Assembly: GCF_027942295.1 (NCBI RefSeq)
Contig: NZ_CP101416.1
Span: 2,838,501 to 2,902,500 of the forward strand
Direction of reading: 5' to 3'
DNA length: 64,000 nt
Source: Pseudanabaena sp. Chao 1811
GTDB taxonomy: Bacteria; Cyanobacteriota; Cyanobacteriia; Pseudanabaenales; Pseudanabaenaceae
Made by a program: the position numbers and the translations under genes. Of the stretch, positions 34,057-42,921 are shown in pieces (the stretch's first letter is position 1; every line of letters begins with the position of its first letter). The notes beneath the pieces are model-generated. The model was not told the origin of the DNA and did no database searches. It worked only from the letters and a program-made list of their open reading frames with translations.

Positions 34057-35658
34057 ATGCACGATGTTTCCTCTTTCCTGTTAGCCCAAACCTCAACAGC
34101 GAAAGGATTTGCAATTGAAGATTTACTCAACCCCGATGGATTTGTCGTCAAATTAATTTTGGCTGTTCTAATTCTTGTTCTCGGTTGGGTAATTGCTATA
34201 GTTTTCTCCTCTATAACGGAAAAACTTCTGAGACGTACCGATGTTGATAACAAGCTAACATCTTGGTTATCAGGCTCCCGTAGTAATACTTTTCCTATCG
34301 AAAAATGGGCAGGTACTACAGTTTTCTGGATTATTTTACTTTTTACCTTAGTCGCATTTTTCCAATTTCTCAAATTAGATGCAGTTGCTACGCCACTAAA
34401 TAGTTTATTAGGGCAAATTACATCATTTTTACCAAAATTGGGCGGCGCAGCCATCCTGCTCGGAATTGCATGGGTATTGGCAACCTTTAGCAAATTGCTC
34501 GTTGGGAGCTTTTTGCGATCGGCACAAATCGATGACAAGGTAAATGCACAGGTAAGTGATGCTGATACGGAATCAAAATCTGAGACAATCCCCCTCAGTG
34601 AGACCCTATCTTCGGCTTTATATTGGTTTGTCTTGCTGCTGTTTTTGCCTTTAGTCTTAGATGCTCTAGGTTTAGTACAGGCACTCCAGCCCTTGCAAAA
34701 TCTAGTCAATCAAATTCTAAGTGCTCTACCGAAAATCCTCAAGGCAGTGATTATCGGTGGGATCGGCTGGTTGATTGCTCAAGTAGTTAAGCGAATTGTG
34801 ACAAATCTCCTAGCTACTAGTGGAGCCGATCAATTCCTACGACGCTGGGCTAATAATCAAACTGAATACACGCTTTCTCAGGTGGTTGGGAATTTTATCT
34901 ATGTATTGATTCTTATTCCCACAGCGATATCCACGTTAGAAGCTTTAGAAGTTGGTGCAATCTCCCGTCCAGCGACGGCAATGCTCGATCAAGTATTGCG
35001 CTTCCTACCTCAGATTTTTGTGGCAATTGTGATTCTCGCTGTTGCCTATTTTATTGGGCAGTTTGCGAGAGATATTGTTTCGGGAATTCTGACAGGATTA
35101 GGATTTAACAACATCTTGCAATGGCTGGGATTTCCTGCGATCGCGGCAATTCCTCCTAGCGACTCCTCAGCAAATTCAGATCCTGAGAATAAATCGATTA
35201 CGACACTACCCCAACAAACGCCTTCGCAAGTTGTTGGTATCATTGTGTTCATTGCGATTATTCTCGTAGCGATCGCGGCAGCAACCGATGTCTTACAAAT
35301 TAATGCCCTTACCCGCATTGTGTTTGGGGTCTTGCAAGTTGCAGGTCAAGTACTCAGTGGCGTGGTTATTTTTGCGATCGGGCTATATCTTGCCAATCTT
35401 GCTTTTAATTTGATTACTAGCACAGGTGGAAGACAAGCTAGAATTCTCGGTCATGCGGCAAGGATTTCCATTGTTGTTCTGATCACTGCAATGGCTCTTA
35501 AGCAGATTGGTGTTGCTAGCAATATCGTTGATCTTGCCTTTGGCTTACTGACTGGAGCAATTGCCGTGGCGATCGCTGTTGCTTTTGGTCTTGGAGGCAA
35601 AGAGATTGCTACTCAACAATTGCGTGAATGGCTAGAGTCATTTAAACGTAACTACTAA
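34057..35658 (+). CDS. Membrane protein with mechanosensitive-channel-type TM-helix repeats
   Basis: A 533-residue membrane protein with about ten hydrophobic helices. It contains repeated units of the form LP+hydrophobic+GW(L/V)+A.....+L (SFLPKLGGAAILLGIAWVLA, ALPKILKAVIIGGIGWLIAQ, FLPQIFVAIVILAVAYFIGQ), the 'conserved TM helix' motif of CmpX-like proteins often labelled mechanosensitive ion channel. There is no MscS beta domain. A Ser/Thr/Asn-rich loop near 370-395 is cytoplasmic or periplasmic. It may gate solutes during osmotic shock, but that is family inference. Confidence 0.85.
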   Translation: MHDVSSFLLAQTSTAKGFAIEDLLNPDGFVVKLILAVLILVLGWVIAIVFSSITEKLLRRTDVDNKLTSWLSGSRSNTFPIEKWAGTTVFWIILLFTLVAFFQFLKLDAVATPLNSLLGQITSFLPKLGGAAILLGIAWVLATFSKLLVGSFLRSAQIDDKVNAQVSDADTESKSETIPLSETLSSALYWFVLLLFLPLVLDALGLVQALQPLQNLVNQILSALPKILKAVIIGGIGWLIAQVVKRIVTNLLATSGADQFLRRWANNQTEYTLSQVVGNFIYVLILIPTAISTLEALEVGAISRPATAMLDQVLRFLPQIFVAIVILAVAYFIGQFARDIVSGILTGLGFNNILQWLGFPAIAAIPPSDSSANSDPENKSITTLPQQTPSQVVGIIVFIAIILVAIAAATDVLQINALTRIVFGVLQVAGQVLSGVVIFAIGLYLANLAFNLITSTGGRQARILGHAARISIVVLITAMALKQIGVASNIVDLAFGLLTGAIAVAIAVAFGLGGKEIATQQLREWLESFKRNY

Positions 35659-35659
35659 A

Positions 35660-35692
35660 TCAAAAAAGATTCGCATCGCGAATCTTTTTTGA
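35660..35692 (+). terminator. First terminator hairpin after the TM-helix gene
   Basis: A perfect 15-bp stem (TCAAAAAAGATTCGC / GCGAATCTTTTTTGA) with an ATC loop, directly downstream of the stop. Confidence 0.85.
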
Positions 35693-35698
35693 TTATTT

Positions 35699-35724
35699 AA
35701 GCCTCGCTGAGCGAGGCTTTTTTT
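35699..35724 (+). terminator. Second terminator hairpin after the TM-helix gene
   Basis: The stem AAGCCTCGC / GCGAGGCTT with loop TGA is followed by TTTTT. The T tract touches the family D element. Confidence 0.8.
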
Positions 35725-35878
35725 ATCTAACCCAAGTTGCTACCTATTAAAAATCGGCTCAAAACAAGTTAAAAACAGCCTCGCTAAGTCCAAAATGACG
35801 CTATTTTTATATAAAAATCTAGCATTTTTTATTTTAACTTTAGTCTTAAATGAATAGGTAGCAACTTGGGTTATCTAA
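35723..35878. repeat. Inverted-repeat element, family D, with 8-base flanking duplication
   Basis: Terminal inverted repeats CCCAAGTTGCTACCTATT and AATAGGTAGCAACTTGGG bound a 140-base core element at 35731-35870. It is flanked by identical 8-base copies of TTATCTAA at 35723-35730 and 35871-35878, the footprint of a transposition event. There is no coding capacity. The right-hand copy contains the stop codon (CTA, minus strand) of the sugar nucleotidyltransferase gene. Confidence 0.8.
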
Positions 35879-36831
35879 ACAATTAGTGAGCCTGCGCTAT
35901 ACATACCTGAAGCGATCGCTTTATTGATCAAAGAATTCGCTCCCACTAAAGTTTGAGAAGGAATATGAGAATTCTTACCAATGGAAGCAGCATCTCCTAT
36001 ATAGCAAGGAGCCTCTAAAACTGCTCCCTCAGCAATAGTGGCAGTTTTGGAAACCCATATACCTGTGCTTCTCTGCTCAGAGCGATCGCCAAAATCATAA
36101 GGAACCTTTCCTTCCAACACATCAATCTGGGCTTGGAAATACTTTTCAGGTGTTCCCATATCCATCCAATAGCCGTCCCACACAAAACCCATCATCTTCA
36201 AACCACGCTCCAGCACATTTGGGAAGACTGTGCGTTCAAAGCTCAAAGGCTCTCCCGTAGGATAGATATCAAAAATCTTTGGCTCCAGAACATAAGTTCC
36301 TGCATTAATCGTATTAATTCCTTGTGCCAGAAATGCTACGGCTTGCTCTGCATTTGGTTTTTCGCGGAAAGCCTGCACTTGATTTTGCTTATCAATCTCT
36401 ACTAAGCCAAATGGCGTAATATCGGGGACTCTGGTTAAGGTCAAAGTTGCATCAGCTTTAGTCTCTTGATGAAACTTTATCAATGCCGTCAAGTCTAAAT
36501 TAGTGAGAATGTCAGCATTGAAGACAATCAATGATTCACCCGTGAAATATGGCTCTGCAAGCTTAATAGCTCCTGCGGTATCCAATGGTGTGGACTCTTC
36601 GACATAACGAATTTTTACGCCAAAGCGATCGCCATCTCCGAAATAATCGATTACCTGTTGCGAGTGATACTGCACATTTAACAAAATGTCGGTCACACTA
36701 GCTTCACGGCAACGATTAATCATCCATTCTAAGAATGGGCGATCAATCAGAGGTAGCATTGGTTTAGGACAGCCATAGGTCAAGGGTCTAAGCCTTGTTC
36801 CTTTCCCACCAGCAATAATTACAGCTTGCAT
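35875..36831 (-). CDS. Sugar-nucleotide pyrophosphorylase (NDP-sugar synthase)
   Basis: A 318-residue nucleotidyltransferase, start taken at the ATG at 36831 (MQAVIIAGGKGTRLRPLTY, the usual N-terminus); the frame is open 13 codons upstream. GGKGTRLRPLT binds the nucleotide, FNADILTNLD holds the metal-binding Asp, and GYWMDMGTPEKYFQAQ is typical of the GCD1/ManC-like family. A C-terminal left-handed beta-helix follows (TATIAEGAVLEAPCYIG, hexapeptide-type). It makes GDP-mannose, or dTDP- or CDP-glucose; which one cannot be read. It is divergent from the LCP gene; its 3' end abuts the family D element. Confidence 0.88.
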   Translation of the reverse strand: MQAVIIAGGKGTRLRPLTYGCPKPMLPLIDRPFLEWMINRCREASVTDILLNVQYHSQQVIDYFGDGDRFGVKIRYVEESTPLDTAGAIKLAEPYFTGESLIVFNADILTNLDLTALIKFHQETKADATLTLTRVPDITPFGLVEIDKQNQVQAFREKPNAEQAVAFLAQGINTINAGTYVLEPKIFDIYPTGEPLSFERTVFPNVLERGLKMMGFVWDGYWMDMGTPEKYFQAQIDVLEGKVPYDFGDRSEQRSTGIWVSKTATIAEGAVLEAPCYIGDAASIGKNSHIPSQTLVGANSLINKAIASGMYSAGSLIV

Positions 36832-36879
36832 AGAGTTGTTGACTTGCGGTATATGTTGTTTGTTGAGCATTATAGAAGT

Positions 36880-37968
36880 ATGGAGTGGTGTGTGAGCAAT
36901 AGACCGATAACTGCATCCAAAGTTCGGTCAGCCGATGCCACCAATCGGGCTGATTTGCCTACTAATTTGCCAGAATCAAAGCAAGTCGGTGTTGTCCAGA
37001 CCATATCCAAAATTAAGCACATTCCCTTCGCAAAAATTGGGTTTACCTTATCTTTAATTGTCTCTGTTGGGGCTGGTGCATTTCTAGGGCGAATTGTCCC
37101 GATTAATGCCATAGATTGGGGTGGTTTGCTGTCTGGTCGCAAGCCCGAAGAAGTTTTGATGGAAGGCTTGGGGCGGAAGTTAGAACGTCCTTACCAAATT
37201 TTAGTGATGGGAGTAGATCGTGTCCTTGAGGCTCCCCTCGGTTCGCCAGAATCCTTTAATGGTCGTAGCGATAGTATGTTGCTGATTCGATTTGATCCAA
37301 GTGATCGCTCGGTGAATATCCTCTCAATCCCTCGCGATACCCAAGTACCAATCCCCAATTATGGCGTAACCAAGATTAATGCCGCTAATGTCTATGGTGG
37401 CGCAGAACTCGCTCAGGAAATTGTTTCTGAAAAACTCAATGGCGTGGAAATCGATCGCTATGTACGCTTAGATACTTCGGGGCTATCAGCTTTGATTGAT
37501 GCCCTTGGTGGGATTGAGGTCAATGTCCCTAAGCGGATGAAGTATGTAGATAAAACGCAAAAGCTAAATATTGATCTTTATGCAGGAGTACAAGTTCTTA
37601 ATGGCACACAGGCTGAAGGTTTTGCCCGATTCCGTCATGATGAAGATGGTGATATTGGACGTATTAAGCGTCAGCAAATAGTTTTAAAGGCTCTCAAGGC
37701 AAAAATTGCTAGTCCTTCGGTTGTGCTACGTCTTCCTGATTTGATCAATATTATGCAAAAGCATGTAGATTCTAATCTCAGTTTTGATGAAATGATGGCG
37801 ATCGCGACCTTTAGCCTCACTTTAAAACCTGATCAAATCCAAACTACAAGTCTCAAGGGTAGACCTAGCGGAGCAAATGAGTTCCGCTTTAGCTATTGGA
37901 TTGTCAGTCCTGAAGATGTCGATCAAGCGATCTCAGGAAAGTTTAAAACTAAACAAGATACCCAATAA
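36880..37968 (+). CDS. LytR-CpsA-Psr (LCP) family protein
   Basis: A 362-residue LCP-family protein, start taken at ATG 36880; an ATG further upstream would overlap the divergent gene. One N-terminal membrane helix (IGFTLSLIVSVGAGAFLG) anchors it, and the catalytic LCP domain is outside. Signatures are SDSMLLIRFDP, ILSIPRDTQVPI, KINAANVYGG, GVEIDRYVRLD, FARFRHDEDGDIGRIKRQQ. LCP enzymes move lipid-linked glycans onto peptidoglycan. In cyanobacteria they may link S-layer or sheath polymers. A strong terminator follows. Confidence 0.92.
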   Translation: MEWCVSNRPITASKVRSADATNRADLPTNLPESKQVGVVQTISKIKHIPFAKIGFTLSLIVSVGAGAFLGRIVPINAIDWGGLLSGRKPEEVLMEGLGRKLERPYQILVMGVDRVLEAPLGSPESFNGRSDSMLLIRFDPSDRSVNILSIPRDTQVPIPNYGVTKINAANVYGGAELAQEIVSEKLNGVEIDRYVRLDTSGLSALIDALGGIEVNVPKRMKYVDKTQKLNIDLYAGVQVLNGTQAEGFARFRHDEDGDIGRIKRQQIVLKALKAKIASPSVVLRLPDLINIMQKHVDSNLSFDEMMAIATFSLTLKPDQIQTTSLKGRPSGANEFRFSYWIVSPEDVDQAISGKFKTKQDTQ

Positions 37969-37992
37969 AAAAGCAGCATAAAAATGCCCAAC

Positions 37993-38021
37993 AAAAAAGC
38001 AGCACATGGTGCTGCTTTTTT
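37993..38021. terminator. Bidirectional terminator between LCP gene and tRNA-Arg
   Basis: A perfect 13-bp stem (AAAAAAGCAGCAC / GTGCTGCTTTTTT) with an ATG loop. Confidence 0.88.
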
Positions 38022-38033
38022 ATTCATTCTGGA

Positions 38034-38107
38034 CGGGCCAGGAGGGATTCGAACCCCCGACACCGTGGTCCGTAGCCACGTGCTCTAGTCCACTGAGCTA
38101 CAAGCCC
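38034..38107 (-). tRNA. tRNA-Arg (anticodon ACG)
   Basis: Read on the minus strand: acceptor GGGCTTG pairing with CTGGCCC (one T-T mismatch), D arm GCTC...GAGC, anticodon stem CGTGG / CCACG with loop CTACGGA (anticodon ACG, reads CGU), variable loop GTGTC, T arm GGGGG-TTCGAAT-CCCTC, discriminator G. CCA is not encoded. All stems pair, giving a normal 74-base class I tRNA. Confidence 0.95.
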
Positions 38108-38219
38108 TTAACTCGCGAATCTAATAATAACATACTGTGCAATCTTGACAACCCAAAAATAAAATTTATTTCTCGAAACTGTGAAAGTGTTGATTTACAG
38201 TGCGTTCACTAAAATAAAG

Positions 38220-38268
38220 AACCCAATTTTTTGTGGCACGGCAAAGCTACGCCACAAAAAATTGGGTT
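38220..38268. other. Long inverted repeat upstream of a Uma2 gene
   Basis: A perfect 18-bp inverted repeat (AACCCAATTTTTTGTGGC and its complement) with a 13-base loop. It lies 38 bases before the Uma2 start, between tRNA-Arg and that gene. It is not a terminator of any plus-strand gene visible here and may be a short palindromic element. Confidence 0.55.
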
Positions 38269-38305
38269 TAAGTATAATCAGACTAAAGTTAGCTTGCTTA
38301 AAACT

Positions 38306-38866
38306 ATGGTTAGCCCTGCGATCGCTGAAAAAGCAGAAGAGATAGCTATTCCCAAAATTTCCCTTGATGAATGGGTCAACAATCCCCCATCGGGTGGACT
38401 GGAATGGGTTAGCGGCAATTTAATCGAAAAAACGGGTATGACATTACAACATGGTCGGGTACAAAGTAGGGTTGGATGGCTTTGGAAAAGTCATATTGAA
38501 ACCTCTGGGATTGGTGGTGAAGTATATACTGAAGTACCCTGTCGCACTCTGGAACAAGGACGTAGACCTGACGTTGCTTATCTCACCCCTGATTTGCTAG
38601 CTGAGTATGGCAATTTACCCACTTTGCCCCAAAGCTTTCCTTTAATTGCGGAAGTGATCTCACCGACTGATGCCGCTAATGATGTATTTGCTAAGGCGCA
38701 CGAATATTTGCGATCGCAGTGTCAAGAAGTTTGGCTAATTTTTAATGAAGAACGGTTGATCGTGGTATTAACCCAAGATGCTCGCAAAATTTATGTTGCC
38801 GATGAGGTGATTACCTCTGTCGTTCTTAGTGGCTTTAGCATGACAGTTAATGAGTTATTGGGGTGA
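38306..38866 (+). CDS. Uma2 family putative endonuclease (DUF820)
   Basis: A 186-residue protein from ATG 38306 (MVSPAIAEKAEE). The PD-(D/E)xK-like fold motifs are visible: GRRPDVAYL for the Asp site, and PLIAEVISPTDAANDVFAKAHEYL for the E-x-K-like strand-helix. Uma2 proteins are very numerous in cyanobacteria and their targets are unknown; nuclease function is a fold-based guess. It probably makes a single transcription unit before the Kef-type gene. Confidence 0.88.
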   Translation: MVSPAIAEKAEEIAIPKISLDEWVNNPPSGGLEWVSGNLIEKTGMTLQHGRVQSRVGWLWKSHIETSGIGGEVYTEVPCRTLEQGRRPDVAYLTPDLLAEYGNLPTLPQSFPLIAEVISPTDAANDVFAKAHEYLRSQCQEVWLIFNEERLIVVLTQDARKIYVADEVITSVVLSGFSMTVNELLG

Positions 38867-38936
38867 AAGAAAAAGGAGCAATGCTTGTTCCCTTTTTCGG
38901 ATATGGGTTTAAAGTAGAGAAGGCAATGTTCTTAAG

Positions 38937-40742
38937 TTGATTTCTGTGCAAGAAGATTTTCGGTTAATTGTTGATTTAGTAACGGTTCTTGCAGCAGCCT
39001 CCTTTGGCGGATTATTGGCGGCGGCGCTGCGATTACCAGTTTTATTGGGCTACATCTTTGGTGGCATCGTCGTTGGACCTACGGGCTTAGGACTGATCAA
39101 AGAATTGATTCAGGTAGAGACCCTTGCCCAGTTTGGGGTTGCCTTCTTACTGTTTGCCCTTGGCGTTGAGTTTTCACTAAAGCAGTTAAATAAAGTGAGA
39201 GCGATCGCCCTTGGTGGTGGTACTTTACAGATTTTATTGACGATCGCCCTCACCACAGGAGTATCTGTATTGGTGGGATGGGTGGACACACCAACTCAAG
39301 GCATTTTCCTTGGTGGCATCCTGTCGCTCTCCTCTACGGCAGTTGTGCTGCGAAGTTTGATGGAAAACAACGAAACCGAGTCTGCACAGGGACAGGTGAC
39401 ATTGGGGATGTTAATCATCCAAGACTTAGCTTTGGGATTAATGTTAGCGGTATTGCCTGCGCTCGATCATCCTGAATCCGTAGGTATTGAGGTGATCAAA
39501 GCCTTAGCGGTGACGGCTCTATTTGCAGGGGCAGCGATCGCGGCGGGAATTTGGGTGATTCCGCCATTTTTGCGCTGGGTGGCAAGTACCGAGAGCCGTG
39601 AACTATTTTTGCTGAGTGTGATCGTGTTATGTCTAGGCATTGCGCTTCTTACTGAGCATTTAGGCTTGTCGATTGAAATGGGTGCATTCGTCGCAGGTTT
39701 GATGATTTCGGAGGTGGAATATGCTGATCAAGCGCTCACCTATGTAGAACCCTTGCGCGATGTGTTTGCGACCTTGTTTTTTGCGGCGATCGGGATGCTG
39801 ATCGATCCTGCCTTTTTACTGCAAAACTGGGAATTGATTCTGAGTCTAGTGGCGATCGTAATGCTGGGTAAATTCCTGATCGTCGTACCATTGGTGAGCA
39901 TTTTCCGTTATCCCCTGCGCGTTGCCATTTTTGCAGGCTTAGGACTTGCCCAAATTGGAGAGTTTTCCTTTGTACTTGCTAGCGAAGGTCAAAAATTAGG
40001 ATTAGTTTCCCGCCGCGTATATTTACTGATTTTAGGGACAACTGCTGTCACCTTAATGGTTACACCCTTCTTACTGAAGGCAACACCGCAGATTTTGCAA
40101 TTACTGGAAAAAGTACCATTCCTGAAGGCATGGATGAACAAGCTAGATATGCCTCAAGAACTTTCTGCCAATGCTGAACTAAAGGATCATGTGGTGGTCT
40201 GTGGTTATGGGCGGATCGGACAGGGGATTGTAGCGTTACTGCAATCAAAGGGCTATCCTGTCCTCGTAATTGAAGATGCTGAGTCTAAGGTAGAGATCTT
40301 GCGATCGCAAAATATCCCTTACCTATATGGCAATTGCGCCAGTCCCTTGGTACTCGAAAAAGCGGAGATCGACCATGCGCGATCGATGCTGATTGCTATT
40401 TCTGACCCGATCGCTACGAGGTTATGCGTCCAGAGAGCCATTAGCATTTCGCCAGAGATTGATATTGTCGCTAGAGCCGAAAAAGATGCGGATATCGATA
40501 CGCTGTATCAACTGGGAGCCAAGGAAGTTGTGCATCCCACCTTTGAGGCAAGTTTAGAACTGACTACGCATTTGCTGATTTGTTTAGGTGAAAGTACTAC
40601 GGATATTCAGGCAGAATTAATCGGCATCCGCCGCAGCCGCTATGCCAATTTCCGCCCTGAAATCGCCTGTGTCATTCCCATAAATACGCCACTGCTGTTA
40701 CCACCTAGCGCTAATCTCGCCGAGATCGATCAAGCTTCCTAA
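38937..40742 (+). CDS. CPA2 family cation:proton antiporter with RCK (TrkA-N) domain, KefB type
   Basis: A 601-residue membrane transporter. It has about twelve hydrophobic helices (residues 1-385) of the Na+/H+ exchanger fold, with ALGVEFSL and AAFF/MGAFVAGLM features, then a cytosolic TrkA-N domain that starts at HVVVCGYGRIGQGI (nucleotide-binding GxGxxG). It probably exchanges K+ or Na+ for protons and is gated by NAD(H) or glutathione-type ligands. The start is TTG at 38937; a GTG nine bases on (38946) is an alternative and there is no in-frame ATG. Confidence 0.9.
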   Translation: MISVQEDFRLIVDLVTVLAAASFGGLLAAALRLPVLLGYIFGGIVVGPTGLGLIKELIQVETLAQFGVAFLLFALGVEFSLKQLNKVRAIALGGGTLQILLTIALTTGVSVLVGWVDTPTQGIFLGGILSLSSTAVVLRSLMENNETESAQGQVTLGMLIIQDLALGLMLAVLPALDHPESVGIEVIKALAVTALFAGAAIAAGIWVIPPFLRWVASTESRELFLLSVIVLCLGIALLTEHLGLSIEMGAFVAGLMISEVEYADQALTYVEPLRDVFATLFFAAIGMLIDPAFLLQNWELILSLVAIVMLGKFLIVVPLVSIFRYPLRVAIFAGLGLAQIGEFSFVLASEGQKLGLVSRRVYLLILGTTAVTLMVTPFLLKATPQILQLLEKVPFLKAWMNKLDMPQELSANAELKDHVVVCGYGRIGQGIVALLQSKGYPVLVIEDAESKVEILRSQNIPYLYGNCASPLVLEKAEIDHARSMLIAISDPIATRLCVQRAISISPEIDIVARAEKDADIDTLYQLGAKEVVHPTFEASLELTTHLLICLGESTTDIQAELIGIRRSRYANFRPEIACVIPINTPLLLPPSANLAEIDQAS

Positions 40743-40821
40743 TCATGCACAATAAGACTGCTAGGATGGGCATCTCAAAGAGACGCTCATCCTAAAGTAC
40801 TGAATCATTACCAATAGAAGT

Positions 40822-41271
40822 ATGGAAACAGGTTTATATGAGACGGATTTTTATGGTTGGACAATGCAGCAGTCCAAACTTTTAGCATTAGGTAAGTTAG
40901 ATGGATTAGATGTGGCTAACTTAGTTGAGGAAATTGAGTCGTTGGGTAAGCAAAAGCAGCAGGAGTTATCTAATCGGCTTGGAGTGCTGATTGGACATCT
41001 CTTAAAATGGCAATACCAACCCCAAAAGCGATCGCGTAGTTGGCAAGTGACGATCCAGTTGCAAAGAGAGGAAATTCAAGACTTGTTAGCGGACAATCCG
41101 AGTCTAAAGTCCTATTTAGATAAAGCTTTGTTCAAGGGTTTTCGCTTGGGATTAGCGTTAGTTTTGAGTGAGACACCAATTAAGAAAAACGTATTGCCCA
41201 ATGAATGTCCCTATAGTTTTGAACAGTTGCTGGACTTGAGCTTTCCTGATGATATTGATGTGGAGTTTTAA
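40822..41271 (+). CDS. DUF29 family protein
   Basis: A 149-residue soluble helical protein with the DUF29 pattern: YETDFYGWTMQQSKLL at the N-terminus, ANLVEEIESLGKQKQQEL, and LLKWQYQPQKRSRSW in the middle. The end (NECPYSFEQLLDLSFPDD) matches family members too. DUF29 genes are common in cyanobacteria, often in variable numbers, and their function is unknown. It shares one base with the next gene (TAATG), so translation may be coupled. Confidence 0.87.
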   Translation: METGLYETDFYGWTMQQSKLLALGKLDGLDVANLVEEIESLGKQKQQELSNRLGVLIGHLLKWQYQPQKRSRSWQVTIQLQREEIQDLLADNPSLKSYLDKALFKGFRLGLALVLSETPIKKNVLPNECPYSFEQLLDLSFPDDIDVEF

Positions 41272-42323
41272 TGAAGTTCACATTTCGATTAATCCTAGGA
41301 CTAATTGCTTGTTCCCTCAGCGCTTGCCAAGGGTCTAATCTTGGCAATTCCTTAGAAGGGGTGATCGCTCCAGCAAACCCTAACAGTGATTCCAGCCCTG
41401 AACCCATTGCTGAACAAAATAAACCTGCTCCCTCTGCCACCCCAACTGTAACTCCCACCACAGAACCTGTCACCACGCCATCTTCATCTCCCACTGCTTC
41501 TCCCAGCTTGGCTCCCAAATTTAGCGAGCGCCCTAATTTCCCCAATTTTAAAAGTGAAAGCTTATCTAATCAGATGATTGCGATCGCTGTACAAGCTTTA
41601 CCTAATTCTTCAAGCGCAAAAAATCCAAATTCTCTCAAAACCTTTTTTTACATCAATTTTGCAACTGCTCAACCTCAGGCGGGCGAATTTAGTGACATCG
41701 AGCAGGGTCCTGTTGCCTTAAGACCTTGGATCAAAGATCTCAATAAATTAGGGACGATTACCGCAAAAACAGGATTGCAATTCCAGCCTAATAACTTAGT
41801 AGCAAGGCGAGAATATGCCAGATGGCTACTGCAAACTAATAATCGTTTCTATAAAAATCAACCGAGCCGCCAGATTCGTCTCGCGCAACCCAATGAAACG
41901 GCAAGTTTTACGGATGTACCGAATAACCATCCTGACTTTGCCATCATTCAGGGCTTAGCTAATGCAGGGCTAATTGGTACAGGCGATCGCTTTCGTCCTA
42001 ATGATCCCCTCCTCCGTGAAGAATTGGTGCAATGGAAAATCCCCCTCGATCTCAGACAGCCTCTGCCTAGTGCCACATGGGACAGTATTAGTCAAACATG
42101 GGGCTTTAAAGATAGCGATCGCATTAGCGAAAATGCTTTAGGTGCAATTTTTGCCGATGCTCAACTGCGCGATATTTCTAACATTCGCCGTAGCTTTGGA
42201 TTTACCACATTGTTACAACCCCAAAAGCCTGTTACCCGTGCCGAAGCTGCTGCTTCTCTCTGGTATTTTGGCACAGCAACCGATGGCATCTCGGCGAACA
42301 AAGTTGTGGAACTTGATCGCTAG
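41271..42323 (+). CDS. Lipoprotein with SLH-type (S-layer homology) repeats
   Basis: A 350-residue secreted lipoprotein. A lipobox LSAC puts the lipidated Cys at 19. A Pro/Ser/Thr-rich linker (about 35-85) follows, then three SLH-like repeats: FSDIEQGPVALRPWIKDLNK, FTDVPNNHPDFAIIQGLANA and GFKDSDRISENALGAIFADA, each followed by a RxEYARWL or TRAEAAASLW-type motif. SLH domains bind secondary cell wall polymer or peptidoglycan at the envelope. It overlaps the DUF29 gene by one base. Confidence 0.86.
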   Translation: MKFTFRLILGLIACSLSACQGSNLGNSLEGVIAPANPNSDSSPEPIAEQNKPAPSATPTVTPTTEPVTTPSSSPTASPSLAPKFSERPNFPNFKSESLSNQMIAIAVQALPNSSSAKNPNSLKTFFYINFATAQPQAGEFSDIEQGPVALRPWIKDLNKLGTITAKTGLQFQPNNLVARREYARWLLQTNNRFYKNQPSRQIRLAQPNETASFTDVPNNHPDFAIIQGLANAGLIGTGDRFRPNDPLLREELVQWKIPLDLRQPLPSATWDSISQTWGFKDSDRISENALGAIFADAQLRDISNIRRSFGFTTLLQPQKPVTRAEAAASLWYFGTATDGISANKVVELDR

Positions 42324-42366
42324 GATTTTGCAACTTTTAAGAGGTCGTTCCTGTCTTGAAAATTGT

Positions 42367-42470
42367 TAAGTAGCTGGGCATAATTAAAGACCAAAATCCA
42401 AGCTTATAGTGCAGGCTATGCTTTTAATATAGGCTTTAGGGTTCTATATTTAATTGCACCTAGCTACTTA
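42367..42470. repeat. Inverted-repeat element, family C copy 2 (104 bases)
   Basis: The left end TAAGTAGCTGGGCATAATTA and the inverted right end TAAGTAGCTAGGTGCAATTA match over 20 bases with four differences. The core has no open frame and weak pairing. It sits 43 bases beyond the SLH gene. The left end is shared with copies at 19116 and 54752. Confidence 0.72.
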
Positions 42471-42572
42471 TTAATTGTTATTACTTATTAGTAAATTCTG
42501 GGAAGACTAATTATAGTAATCCCAACATCGTTAATTTTTTCAATGCACTTAAATTAGGGTTTAAATCAGGGT

Positions 42573-42863
42573 ATGAAAAAATTTCTATTGCTCCTTACGA
42601 TTGTCGGCTCCTGCATATTTTGTAACTCCGCTATAGCTGCGCCATCAACTACAGAAACTGTTAAAGCCAAATCAACCAACACTGCTACCAAGACTATAAA
42701 AGGTAAATATGATGTTTGGATGAGGATCGGTTATAAAGCCTATGACAAAAAAGACTACAACACCGCTCTGATTAACTTTAAGCGTGCTTTAAAGTTGCGC
42801 CCCAATGATGTCTATGCTACTAAAGCAATTCAAAACACTGAGAAGCGTTTAGCTGGAAAATGA
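42573..42863 (+). CDS. Small exported protein with a TPR-like repeat
   Basis: A 96-residue protein. The N-terminus MKKFLLLLTIVGSCIFCNSA is a signal peptide (cleavage likely after SAIA) or a lipoprotein signal. After a Thr/Lys linker comes one tetratricopeptide-like unit, WMRIGYKAYDKKDYNTALIN to KRALKLRPND. A single TPR suggests a small periplasmic adaptor. Partner unknown. Confidence 0.78.
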   Translation: MKKFLLLLTIVGSCIFCNSAIAAPSTTETVKAKSTNTATKTIKGKYDVWMRIGYKAYDKKDYNTALINFKRALKLRPNDVYATKAIQNTEKRLAGK

Positions 42864-42921
42864 TGATGTGGGCGATCGCTACTAAAAGCTAACTGTAAAT
42901 TACTGTAAAGGAGTTTTCATT

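Noticed and set aside
34029-34709. A 226-codon minus-strand open frame inside the TM-helix gene
   Set aside because: Its length is striking, but the plus strand encodes a clear multi-helix membrane protein; the antisense product is Lys/Ser/Thr-rich with no motif, as expected from the mirror of hydrophobic codons.
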